Shown: positions 24,255 to 36,200 of the stretch, piece after piece
How the letters are laid out: each line of letters opens with the position of its first letter
Numbering within the stretch: the stretch's first letter is position 1
The notes under the pieces: model-generated
Databases searched by the model: none
Told to the model about the DNA's origin: nothing
Seen by the model: the letters and a program-made list of their open reading frames with translations, nothing else
NCBI GenBank assembly: GCA_035772405.1
Contig: JAYKKM010000450.1
Coordinates: forward strand, 4,518,001-4,582,000
DNA: 64,000 nucleotides
Reading direction: 5' to 3'
DNA from: Chrysogorgia sp. JL179-B06
Lineage: Eukaryota; Cnidaria; Anthozoa; Scleralcyonacea; Chrysogorgiidae
Program-made: the position numbers and the translations under genes

Positions 24255-27200
24255 TCATGAAGTTCCTGACTGTAGAACTTTGAGTAAAATGGGGTAGATG
24301 GTTGCAAACTCTCGCTCTCCTTTGGCACGTACTGATTGAACATAAGCCTCCAGTGTTCCACTATGTATGAATTAAGAAAAGGTTAAGAACTCATCAGTCT
24401 GATTAAAGTGTCTATCTCACGTTTGATGATTTTACATATTTGGGTCTTCCTGACTAAAATTATAATGTATCTTGTCAGCCGAAAATGTCATCTTCGTGGA
24501 CTTTTTTGCTGATAAAGTTACCAGATGTGATTTCACAAGAGGCGTTTTTGTCGTCGCTAGTGGCTGACCGTGAGAAAGCTAGTCGCACTTCGTGTTTGTT
24601 TCTCAGAAGGGTTAAGTGGGGATGTGTGTGGATAAGAAGGGTGAAGTGGGGATAGATGTGGATAAGGAGGGTGAAGTAGGGATAGCTGTGGATAAGAAGG
24701 GTTAAGGGGGATAGATGTGGATAAGAAGGGTTATGTAGGGATATATGTGGATAATAAGGGTGAAGTAGGGATAGATGTGGATAAGGCAAGTAACAAAAGA
24801 AAACTGGTTTGGAATACCTCTTGTGACATCACATCTGGTAACTTTGACAGCGAAAAACTTCATGAAGATGAAATTTTCGGCTGACAAGATATATTATGAT
24901 TTTGCTTAGGAAGACCCAAATATTACGGATATGTAAAATCCCTAAATGTGGGCACTTATAATCTCATAAGGATCAAGGATCGTACCTTATTAGTTCCAGT
25001 CTTTCGCTTTCTGATTCATGCTCATCAAGCCATTGAGAATAATAACTAAGAGACCAACCAGTGATCTAGTAAGACAACAGTGATAAAATAAGAGTAAATG
25101 TTTCTCCTTTGGCTTACCGACCCTGCCTGAGAAGGATGGTTACAACAAACCGAAACCTACTTCGTAAGGTGACTTGAGATCATCAGGAGCTTGTGAGAAG
25201 AGATGATGTAAGACAACAGAATATGGGAGACTTTCTCCAAGAGCTGGGTTCTTTGCGATATCTTCGGCGGTTTGGAAAAGGAGAGGTCTAATAAAATTAG
25301 AATGTACTCTCAACAAAATGGAGAATTACAGGAATTATTATCAACTGTTTGATTGCCATAGACACGATCCAGTCCTGAGGAAAAGACCAGCTTAATAGCT
25401 TACCTAAATGATCTTAAAAGCTTGTAAGGCTTTCCGAGGTCTGATACTCGTCGGCATAAAGGGCCAACTGCAAATTCTACCTATACATAGAAAAACACAT
25501 AACAGTTATAATGTCCCATGATTAAGACACCAGACGATGCTGCCATCTTGGATAAATTGGAGGGCAATTTTATATTTAAATTATCTCACGTTTGGGGATT
25601 TTACATATCTGTAATATTTGGGTCTTCCTGAGCAAAATCATAATATATCTTGTCAGCCGAAAATTTCATCTTCATGGAGTTTTTCGCTGTCAAAGTTATC
25701 GGATGTGATGTCACAAGAGGCATTCCAAACCAGTTTTCTTTTGTTACTTACCACAAAAATACCTCTTGTGACATCACATCCGATAACTTTAACAGCAAAA
25801 AAGTCCATGAAGATGAAATTTTCGACTGACAATATATATTATGATTTTGCTAAGGAAGACCCAAATATTACGAATATGTAAAATCCCCAAACGTGAGATA
25901 GACACTTTACGCTCCCCTTCCCTTCCTGCTGGTTCTCCCATTTCCCCTCTATCCATCATCGTCCCTTAGGATTACCAGCGTACCTGAGCCATGTCAGCAG
26001 CCAAGCGTAGTTTTCCTCCTTCACCCAGATTTCTTAACAAGCTAACGTGACGAACAAACACGTGTAAAATACGTGACGCGATGGAGTGGAGTCTGGAACA
26101 GAAAAATGTTGGTAACTTAAGGTGGCTCCGTAGGGCCTAGCGTGATTTTACGTTCGAGGAGCTCAAAACATTGAACTACAGGTAAACGTTTAGTAGAGTT
26201 AGTGGTTGAAAGAGTTACCTATAGTTAACAAGAAAATCGCCACAATTATACATTGATAAAATGTCTTTGTGAATATGGTTGATGAAATCCTAAATCGAAA
26301 TGGAAAAGAATATGTTCATATTCAAGACGGGGAAAAAGGAAAAACAGAACGATTAGAATGTAAAATGACATTCAGTACATTCATCATTGAAGAAATGTAC
26401 ATCATTAATATTTCCCTAGCTACCTACCTGAAGTTCATTGATATAAGTTGAACACGGAGCCTCAGGGACATGAGATATACTTGTTGAAAGTTGAGCACTG
26501 CAAGAGATTTGGTATCGATTTTACTTTTTTGAATTAACATAGAGCACTATATGTAAGATTAGGTAGTGAAAGTTACGCTAGTATTTCCGTTTCTACTTCT
26601 TTTATATATAATACTTGTGTTAATATACACACCGCTGTAGTGAATATGGGAGAGCTTGGAGTAGACAGACGATACATTGACGATCATCAAGCTCATCACA
26701 TCTCTGTCCGGGACTCAAAATCATTTTTCTGATCTGATATGAGGTTGACGATCGTCCATGTATCGTCTGTCTACTCCAAGCTCTCCCACATTCACCACAG
26801 CAGTGTATATATATTAACACATCCAAGCATTACTGATATATTACGACTGCCAATGATGTACTGGTTCGAAATATCAATCGAACCAGTACATCATTGTAAC
26901 CTTCGCGCTCCATCTGAGTCTCGGTGGCTCAATGGTTAGAGCGTCTCACTGGTAATCAGAAGGTTACAGGTTCGATTCCTGTCCGTGACTCAGAAACATA
27001 TTTCTGATGATTTGAGCTTCGAGATCGTCCATGTAAGATGTATCCCTTAACCTGAGCTGTTAATTTTTGGCCTGACGCACAACCATGGACGTCTATTTTA
27101 CAGTGAAAATTTCAACGAATTTTTTTGGAAGATATTTCTTGTGTCCCAACTTTAATTATGGATATGATGTGTCACCATAGTTACCTTGTGAAATCTTCTG

Positions 27201-30200
27201 AATGAATTCTATAAACAATGGACTCCATTCGGCTTTGAACTGCTGTCAGCAATGGGTCAACAGCATTTTCAATTAAAACAAGAGTTTCCTAAGAAAAGTC
27301 AAGAGAACTTTTGAACTTAGACAAATTTTGAGTTTCGTTAAATGGAAAAATACAATGACCAATAGAACGACGACGACGACGACGACGACGACAACGACAA
27401 CAACAACAACGACATCGACGACATCGACGACGACGACAACGACAACAACAGAAGTCTTTTGAAATAAAATGTAAACACATTTCACTAGTTATCTACCTTT
27501 AGTGCATCTGAGATCGTCTCTTTGGCGTGTTTTGGGAAGGAAAGATTGCTAAGTATCTACATAATGAAGGAGTATCAATGGTGATTATGACCTTCAATAG
27601 TATAAAAATGAGAAATAAGAAAACTTTAATACTTATAGATCAGACTGTATCAGGAAACACAACATAATTTTAAATTATCAGGCAAGTTGGAGAGTCAATC
27701 ATGTAGTCAATTCATCCATGCATGCTAGAGAGATTTTTCAACATGGAATGTTTTGGTGCAGGAGAAGTATAGACCGCACCCCTGGCCCTTACACTCTGTT
27801 TTTCTTCATGAATTATTGAGTTTTTCTAATTAAGAAATAAAAAACGTGTCGCGTGTGATTATCGAGTTATAATGGCACGAGAGATGCGTGTAAAACACGA
27901 GGCGATAGCCGAGTGTTTTACTAGCTTCTCGAGTGCCATTATAACTCGATAATCACACAAGACAAAGTTTTTTATTTCTTTTATAAAAGAACACCATTAA
28001 ATTAACAATAAAGCCATGAAAAATGTAGATTTACCTGTTATAAGATACGTTGCTAGCACATAGCAACGCGCGTTGCTGGGATTTAGCGATGAAAATGCAC
28101 TCAACGTTGCAGTTAAAACATTCTGTTGTATTAGTACCTTGATTAGCTTTGTATCCTGGTATTCTTTGACTTTCATTTGTGATTTAAACTACTTAAAATC
28201 CGTCAAAAACGACAAAATCTACGCGAGGAATCGCACGGTTTTTGAGCTCAGTAACCAATCAGACAGCGTGTACTCGCTCATTTACTTCCGGTTATTTTAT
28301 AATAAAATATTAAACCTACTTTTGTCACAGCCTGATGTAATTGATACAGCATATTAACTATAACACTATTCTTCTGCTGAGCTTCTGTCACTTCTGAATC
28401 AACTTGATATGCATCAACACTGGTAACCAGCTAGAAAACCAACACACTAAGAGTTATATAACAGTAACATGTATTTCAGTATCATCGTCAGGACAACATG
28501 CGCATGTAATTGCCATCAAATAATTTCCCAACGCAGCTAGGTGATAAATCAGACATAGTTTGACGCTACTCTGGCTTTAACAAGTTTTCGAACGTAACTT
28601 TAAAAGTTACTGTCCATGACTCAACGTTTTGACACTCCAATCTAGTGTCTTCATCAGGGGTACCGGTACCACAGGGGTACCGGTAGAGACGTTGTCTGGA
28701 GGCTTGGCATATCAATAGCGCCCACAACCCATTAAGCTTATTTGCATCTTGTTAATAGATAACGCCATCATCGGTTGATCGGTTCTATGAGGGTATAAAT
28801 AGGGATCCTAACTTTACAACGATCACCCCTGATGAAGACACTAGATTGGAATGACGAAACGTTGGGTCATGGACAGTAACTTTTAAAGTCACGTTCAAAA
28901 ACTTATTTGAAAAATTTCTTATCCTTTTTTGAAAAACTGCACAGAGCATTCAAAATTTGGCAGGACAATTTCAATGTTACTCTTTGGGTTCCATAGTAAA
29001 TCGGGTTACCTACCAAGTGCTCAGATTTAGCAGTGTATAGTTGAATGGTCTTCTCTACGTTGCGCGATACAGAGGCACTAAGACCAGCATCAACATTCGC
29101 CACATTCAGTTCACTAAAACCAAACAATTGATATTATTTTAGTTCAAAAAAATTGCCGATACAATGTCGAGCTTTTGTTCTGAGGGAGGCGCAGGACATC
29201 CTCCTCAGAGCTTTGCCATCAGGATACTGAAAATCTCATGACACACATACACATGTACCTAGCAATTGTTTTAACAATCCCAGCGACTTCCTCCTTGGAC
29301 GGGGGAGCCTGAGCTCCAGCAGGAAAGACAAGGTTGATAGGATCAAAAAGACGCGATAATGATCGAGCAAGATAGGCATTCTCAAAACCAGACAGACTAT
29401 ACTTGAGTAATTCTTCAGGGCTTGATAAATTGGAATAAGTAAAGTGTTATACACTTATGTTTTATATCATATTTGGTTCTTATTTTAGGAGTAATATTAT
29501 GGTAAGGTCACAGGTAAACTACCTTGTGTTGGATTCATGATATTGATAAAAAAGACCATACACAACATCGGGTACTCCACCAGTGTATACATTGCTCTGA
29601 TTCCCTGTCGTCGCAAAATGCTGAAGACGGTCCCATAGTTCATTGTACAAGCGCAGCAACTTAGGATACTCACCTTCAAATGCTTGTTTAAGAAAAGGCG
29701 ACTCTGAAAATGATATCAGAGAATTTTACAATTATAAAGAGCAAAGGCATGGTTCAAAATAATAGCTGGCTTTTGGCCAAATTAACAGCTGGGTTTTGGC
29801 CAAAATGGAGGCTGGATTTTGGCCAAAATAATGGGTGGCTTTTGGCTAAAATAATGGATGGCTTTCCGCCAAATTAATAGCTTGCTTTTGGCCAAAATAA
29901 TAGCCGACTTTTGGCTAAAATGATAGCTTGCTTTTGGCTAAAATAATGGCTGGCGTTGGGCCAAAATAATAGCTGGCTTTTGGCCAAAATAATGGCTGGC
30001 TTTTGGCCAAAATAATGGCTTGCTCTCAAGGTTTGCAATGAGATTGTAATACATTTACAAGTGTGTATTACAAAGACATGGTGAGTCACAAAAACCTTCT
30101 GTTTTTCTTACTCTGTGCAGCACCACTGAACTCCTCACGTAAAACTTTTGTAAGTGATTCCCAGAATGACAAGAGAGAACTCTTTTTGGTGTCCTAGGAA

Positions 30201-33200
30201 AACGGAGATAATGAGAAAATATTGAGGGTTTAAAAAGGATAGGTGGTATGTGAAGAGCTGTGAAGAGTTTCAAAAAAGTGTTTACCTTGAGGACTTCTTC
30301 CATGAAACAAACGTGGGTAACTGGGTCTCGTTTCTTTGACAACACTTTGAGAAGATGATGTACCTGAGAAAATTGAAAAGACATGGAGAACTAAACAGAA
30401 GAACTTTGATAGAATTGAATAGTTTAAAAGCTTGATGGACCTGTGTTACAGAAAGAAGTGTGCAGGAGGTGTGTACATGAGGCTGGCCTAAGGAGCTGTG
30501 TAGATGACGCTGGCCTAAGGTGTGTATATGAGGCTGGCCTAAGGTGGTGTGTTAAGGAGGTGTGTAGAGTAGGTTGGTCTAAGGAGGTGTGTACATGAGG
30601 CTGGTCTAAGGAGGTGTGTACATGAGGCTGGTCTAGGCCTAAGGAGGTATGTACATGAGGTTGGCCTAAGGAGGTGTGTACATGAGGTTGGACAAAAGGA
30701 GGTGTGTGCATGAGGCTGGTATAAGGAGGTGTGTAGATGAGGCTGACCTAAGGAGGTGTATACATGAGGTTGGACAAAAGGAGGTGTGTACAGCAGACTA
30801 AACATAGCTAACCTGACCACATATACTGTAAATTTTATCCATAAGTTTTCCCATTCCAGTCCACAATGCTGCTCTCCACATAGCTGTGTTTCCTGGGACT
30901 GGAATAGTTGCACGGCCTGGAGCACTGGTACTACCTACACAAACATTACGTTTAGGAGTCACAACAAACGTAAGACATTACACTACTTTGTCTATAGTCT
31001 AATTGGAGATCATTTCCTTTATTCTCATTACTTATATACTTGGTTAACCATTGATATTACTAGGAGAAGTTAGATACTGATCAGTCCTGGAGCTTAAATA
31101 TAGTTAAATTATGATTTAAAATCATGAATATTGGGGACCACTTACCACCACTCTGGGAATACATCAACTTCTGAATATCAAGTGTCTCTGCAATATTTAT
31201 TTTTAAATCTTCTCTAAGGCTCTGTATGAGGATTTCAACAGTTTCTTGAAGTGATCCAAGATTATGGAAGACTTGCAGTGCTGTGGCTACCTGTGTCTGA
31301 TTCTGAAATTAGTAGAAAACCAACGTTCAAGTGACAATTTATTATTCAATAATCACATTTCAGGCATGTATTATAGGGAAATTATTGGGGGTCTTTCTAG
31401 GGGGTCAGATTGGGGGTCTTTCTAGGGGGTCAGATTGGGGGCCTTTCTAGGGCAGTCAGATTGGGGGCCTTTCTAGGGGGTGAGATTGGGGCCTTTCTAG
31501 GGGGGTGAGATTGGGGGCCTTTCTAGGGCAGTCAGATTGGGGGCCTTTCTAGGGGATTAGATTGGGGGCCTTTCTAGGGGATCAGATTGGGGGCCTTTCT
31601 AGGGAGGGTGAGATTGGGGGCCTTTCTAGGGCAGTCAGATTGGGGGCCTTTCTAGGGGATCAGATTGGGGCCTTTCTAGGGAGGTGAGATTGGGGCCTTT
31701 CTAGGGGGGTGAGATTGGGGCCTTTCTAGGGGGGTGAGATTGGGGCCTTTCTAGGGGGGTGAGATTGGGGGCCTTTCTAGGGCAGTCAGATTGGGGGCCT
31801 TTCTAGGGGATTAGATTGGGGGCCTTTCTAGGGGATCAGATTGGGGCCTTTCTAGGGAGGGTGAGATTGGGGGCCTTTCTAGGGGATCAGATTGGGGCCT
31901 TTCTAGGGGGGTGAGATTGGGGCCTTTCTAGGGAGGTGAGATTGGGGCCTTTCTAGGGGGGTGAGATTGGGGCCTTTCTAGGGGGGTGAGATTGGGGCCT
32001 TTCTAGGGGGGTGAGATTGGGGCCTTTCTAGGGAGGTGAGATTGGGGCCTTTCTAGGGGGGTGAGATTGGGGCCTTTCTAGGGGGTGAGATTGGGGGCCT
32101 TTCTAGGGCAGTCAGATTGGGGGCCTTTCTAGGGGATTAGATTGGGGGCCTTTCTAGGGGATCAGATTGGGGCCTTTCTAGGGGATCAGATTGGGGCCTT
32201 TCTAGGGGATCAGATTGGGGCCTTTCTAGGGAGGGTGAGATTGGGGGCCTTTCTAGGGCAGTCAGATTGGGGGCCTTTCTAGGGGATTAGATTGGGGGCC
32301 TTTCTAGGGGATTAGATTGGGGGCCTTTCTAGGGGATCAGATTGGGGCCTTTCTAGGGGGGTGAGATTGGGGCCTTTCTAGGGAGGTGAGATTGGGGCCT
32401 TTCTAGGGGGGTGAGATTGGGGCCTTTCTAGGGGGGTGAGATTGGGGCCTTTCTAGGGGGGTGAGATTGGGGGCCTTTCTAGGGCAGTCAGATTGGGGGC
32501 CTTTCTAGGGGATTAGATTGGGGGCCTTTCTAGGGGATCAGATTGGGGCCTTTCTAGGGAGGGTGAGATTGGGGGCCTTTCTAGGGCAGTCAGATTGGGG
32601 GCCTTTCTAGGGGATCAGATTGGGGCCTTTCTAGGGAGGTGAGATTGGGGCCTTTCTAGGGGGGTGAGATTGGGGCCTTTCTAGGGGGGTGAGATTGGGG
32701 CCTTTCTAGGGGGGTGAGATTGGGGGCCTTTCTAGGGCAGTCAGATTGGGGGCCTTTCTAGGGGATTAGATTGGGGGCCTTTCTAGGGGATCAGATTGGG
32801 GCCTTTCTAGGGGATCAGATTGGGGCCTTTCTAGGGGATCAGATTGGGGCCTTTCTAGGGGGGTGAGATTGGGGCCTTTCTAGGGAGGTGAGATTGGGGC
32901 CTTTCTAGGGGGGTGAGATTGGGGCCTTTCTAGGGGGGTGAGATTGGGGCCTTTCTAGGGGGGTGAGATTGGGGCCTTTCTAGGGAGGTGAGATTGGGGC
33001 CTTTCTAGGGGGGTGAGATTGGGGCCTTTCTAGGGGGGTGAGATTGGGGGCCTTTCTAGGGCAGTCAGATTGGGGGCCTTTCTAGGGGATTAGATTGGGG
33101 GCCTTTCTAGGGGATCAGATTGGGGCCTTTCTAGGGGATCAGATTGGGGCCTTTCTAGGGGATCAGATTGGGGCCTTTCTAGGGAGGGTGAGATTGGGGG

Positions 33201-36200
33201 CCTTTCTAGGGCAGTCAGATTGGGGGCCTTTCTAGGGGATTAGATTGGGGGCCTTTCTAGGGGATTAGATTGGGGGCCTTTCTAGGGGATCAGATTGGGG
33301 CCTTTCTAGGGGGGTGAGATTGGGGCCTTTCTAGGGAGGTGAGATTGGGGCCTTTCTAGGGGGGTGAGATTGGGGCCTTTCTAGGGGGGTGAGATTGGGG
33401 CCTTTCTAGGGGGGTGAGATTGGGGGCCTTTCTAGGGCAGTCAGATTGGGGGCCTTTCTAGGGGATTAGATTGGGGGCCTTTCTAGGGGATCAGATTGGG
33501 GCCTTTCTAGGGAGGGTGAGATTGGGGGCCTTTCTAGGGCAGTCAGATTGGGGGCCTTTCTAGGGGATCAGATTGGGGCCTTTCTAGGGAGGTGAGATTG
33601 GGGCCTTTCTAGGGGGGTGAGATTGGGGCCTTTCTAGGGGGGTGAGATTGGGGCCTTTCTAGGGGGGTGAGATTGGGGGCCTTTCTAGGGCAGTCAGATT
33701 GGGGGCCTTTCTAGGGGATTAGATTGGGGGCCTTTCTAGGGGATCAGATTGGGGCCTTTCTAGGGGATCAGATTGGGGCCTTTCTAGGGGATCAGATTGG
33801 GGCCTTTCTAGGGAGGGTGAGATTGGGGGCCTTTCTAGGGCAGTCAGATTGGGGGCCTTTCTAGGGGATTAGATTGGGGGCCTTTCTAGGGGATTAGATT
33901 GGGGGCCTTTCTAGGGGATCAGATTGGGGCCTTTCTAGGGCAGTCAGATTGGGGGCCTTTCTAGGGGGGTGAGATTGGGGCCTTTCTAGGGAGGGTGAGA
34001 TTGGGGGCCTTTCTAGGGCAGTCAGATTGGGGGCCTTTCTAGGGGGGTGAGATTGGGGCCTTTCTAGGGGGGTGAGATTGGGGCCTTTCTAGGGGGTGAG
34101 ATTGGGGCCTTTCTAGGGGGGTGAGATTGGGGGCCTTTCTAGGGCAGTCAGATTGGGGGCCTTTCTAGGGGATTAGATTGGGGGCCTTTCTAGGGGATCA
34201 GATTGGGGCCTTTCTAGGGAGGGTGAGATTGGGGGCCTTTCTAGGGGGGTGAGATTGGGGACTTTCTAGGGGGTGAGATTGGGGCCTTTCTAGGGGGGTG
34301 AGATTGGGGGCCTTTCTAGGGAGGTCAGATTGGAGGCTTTTCTAGGGAGGTCAGGAAGCATGTCTTTCTGGGAAGCATTCCCTGCCTTCTGAGAGTATTT
34401 CCAACAACTTGAACTGATGGGAAATCTTTCTTTAATTCAAAAGATCTTAGGCTTTTCTGTTCTTTATCGCTTTAAGACTTCTAACAACAACAATATATCT
34501 ATTTGTGCTATGTTGCCCAAGCTTAATCTGTGAGGCATTGCATGTGCATGGTCTTGAATTTGTTGAATAGCCAAACTTTACCTGTGTTCTCATGCCTTGA
34601 GATAACATATTTTGAGCTTGTGATGTTACTTCTTTCTTTGCATTTCTTATCCAATCAATATCTTTATCTAAAACCTTAAAGACAGAAAGTATAATTATAT
34701 AATTCATAATTCTACTGAAGTCACTCTCTAAACTTACCTCAATACCAGATAAGTCAACACCTTCCATCAAATAACCTAAACAATGGAAATTCAAATAAAT
34801 AAATTCAATTCAATTCAATTCAGAGGTAGTGTGCAGTGGTGTAGCTACTGGCCCCACAGAACTATTAGATTTTTCTATCTGTTGGAAAAATCGTTTAGAG
34901 GTCATTGATACATTTTTGGATACACTTTTTGGACACACAGACATTTTTTACACACCCACTTTTTGGACACATCCACTTTTTGGATACATCCACTTTTTGG
35001 ACACATCTGCATTTTTGGATACACCTACTTTTTGGACACACCCACTTTTTGGACACAGCCACATTTTTGGACACATCTACATTTTTGGATACACCCACTT
35101 TTTGGACACACCCACTTTTTGGACACACCCACTTTTGGGCACACCCACTTTGTGGACACACCCACTTTTTGGACACATCCACTTATTGAACACTCTCTCT
35201 TTTTGGACACACCCCCTTCTAAGAATTTCTAACTTCACCACTGAACAGGTATTACACATTGTTGTAATTCCCTGTACATGTACAATAGTACCTAATTCAT
35301 TGAGACTTTGAGCTGCTTTAGTGGTTTCTTTAGTCCCGCCTTTAAGTTGACTCTCAAGTCGTTTTGTAAGATAACTTATTCTGATTACCCTTCTTAGTAG
35401 ATCACATGTTGTCTGGAAAAAACAAAAACAATAAATGTTCAACATCTAACTTCTCCTAATAATATCAATGTTTAACCAAGCATAGAAGTAATGAGAATAA
35501 AGGAAATGATCAGTAAAGATAAACTGACATGTTTTTAAAACAACTTCTCCCAACTAGTACTATAAGAAATGTTTGGGCACCAATAATTTGTATGTTGATA
35601 AATACCAGTGCAGGCATTAAATCTCAAGAACCCTAGGAAGGGGTTTACTAATGCTTCAAAAGAGTGTTTATTTGAGAGGAGTGTTATTTAAAAATGTAAA
35701 GTATATACCTGAAGACTACGTAGTTGCGAAGTTCTTGTTTTGATCTTTTCATATGGTTCAGTTATTTGTTGATGGATCCTACAACATTGATATTTTTAAA
35801 GATTACATGCATTACTGTAAATTTAAAAAATAAACTAGAGATTAGAAAACATGTCAAACCTCTCAATGGAAAGTTGAAGAGAAGTAATTCTTGATTGCAT
35901 CATTTGTAAAACACCTATAAAAACCACAAATATGGTAACTTTTATGGTGATTTGAGGCCACACAGAGGCCTAATAAAAAAGCATATATATATTTTGAATA
36001 TGCCAAACTGCTGAGCTTGTTCTATGTGTAATTATCACATTTATCTACATATGTGCAGATGTACTGCTATTTGTCACAAGCTATGAGTATGCTCTGCTAC
36101 AAAGATAAGTCATTTGGCTAGAGAGGCTCAACTCTATATGAAGTGAAGATGTAATGTCTCCTGGTAGAGATGGGGAAAATAATGGTGTTAAATTTCTGAC

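Noticed and set aside
26269..26451. 60-codon plus-strand frame
   Set aside because: It overlaps COG5 exon 20 and part of exon 19 on the other strand; it is an antisense shadow.
26916..26990. Functional tRNA-Thr(GGT) gene
   Set aside because: Boxes and acceptor pairs look good, but the anticodon stem has a mismatch, the sequence is in a repeat family and it lies in a COG5 intron.
27273..27485. Poly-valine or Arg/Cys-rich small proteins
   Set aside because: Products of the GAC/AAC triplet array.
30424..30925. Histidine-rich repeat protein on the minus strand
   Set aside because: It is the 27-bp minisatellite of COG5 intron 10; only the last part is true coding sequence (exon 10), in another frame.
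34829..35445. Overlapping 90-160 codon frames on both strands
   Set aside because: Generated by the 17-bp minisatellite TTTTTGGACACACCCAC; the minus frame also includes genuine COG5 exon 6, which is annotated as such.
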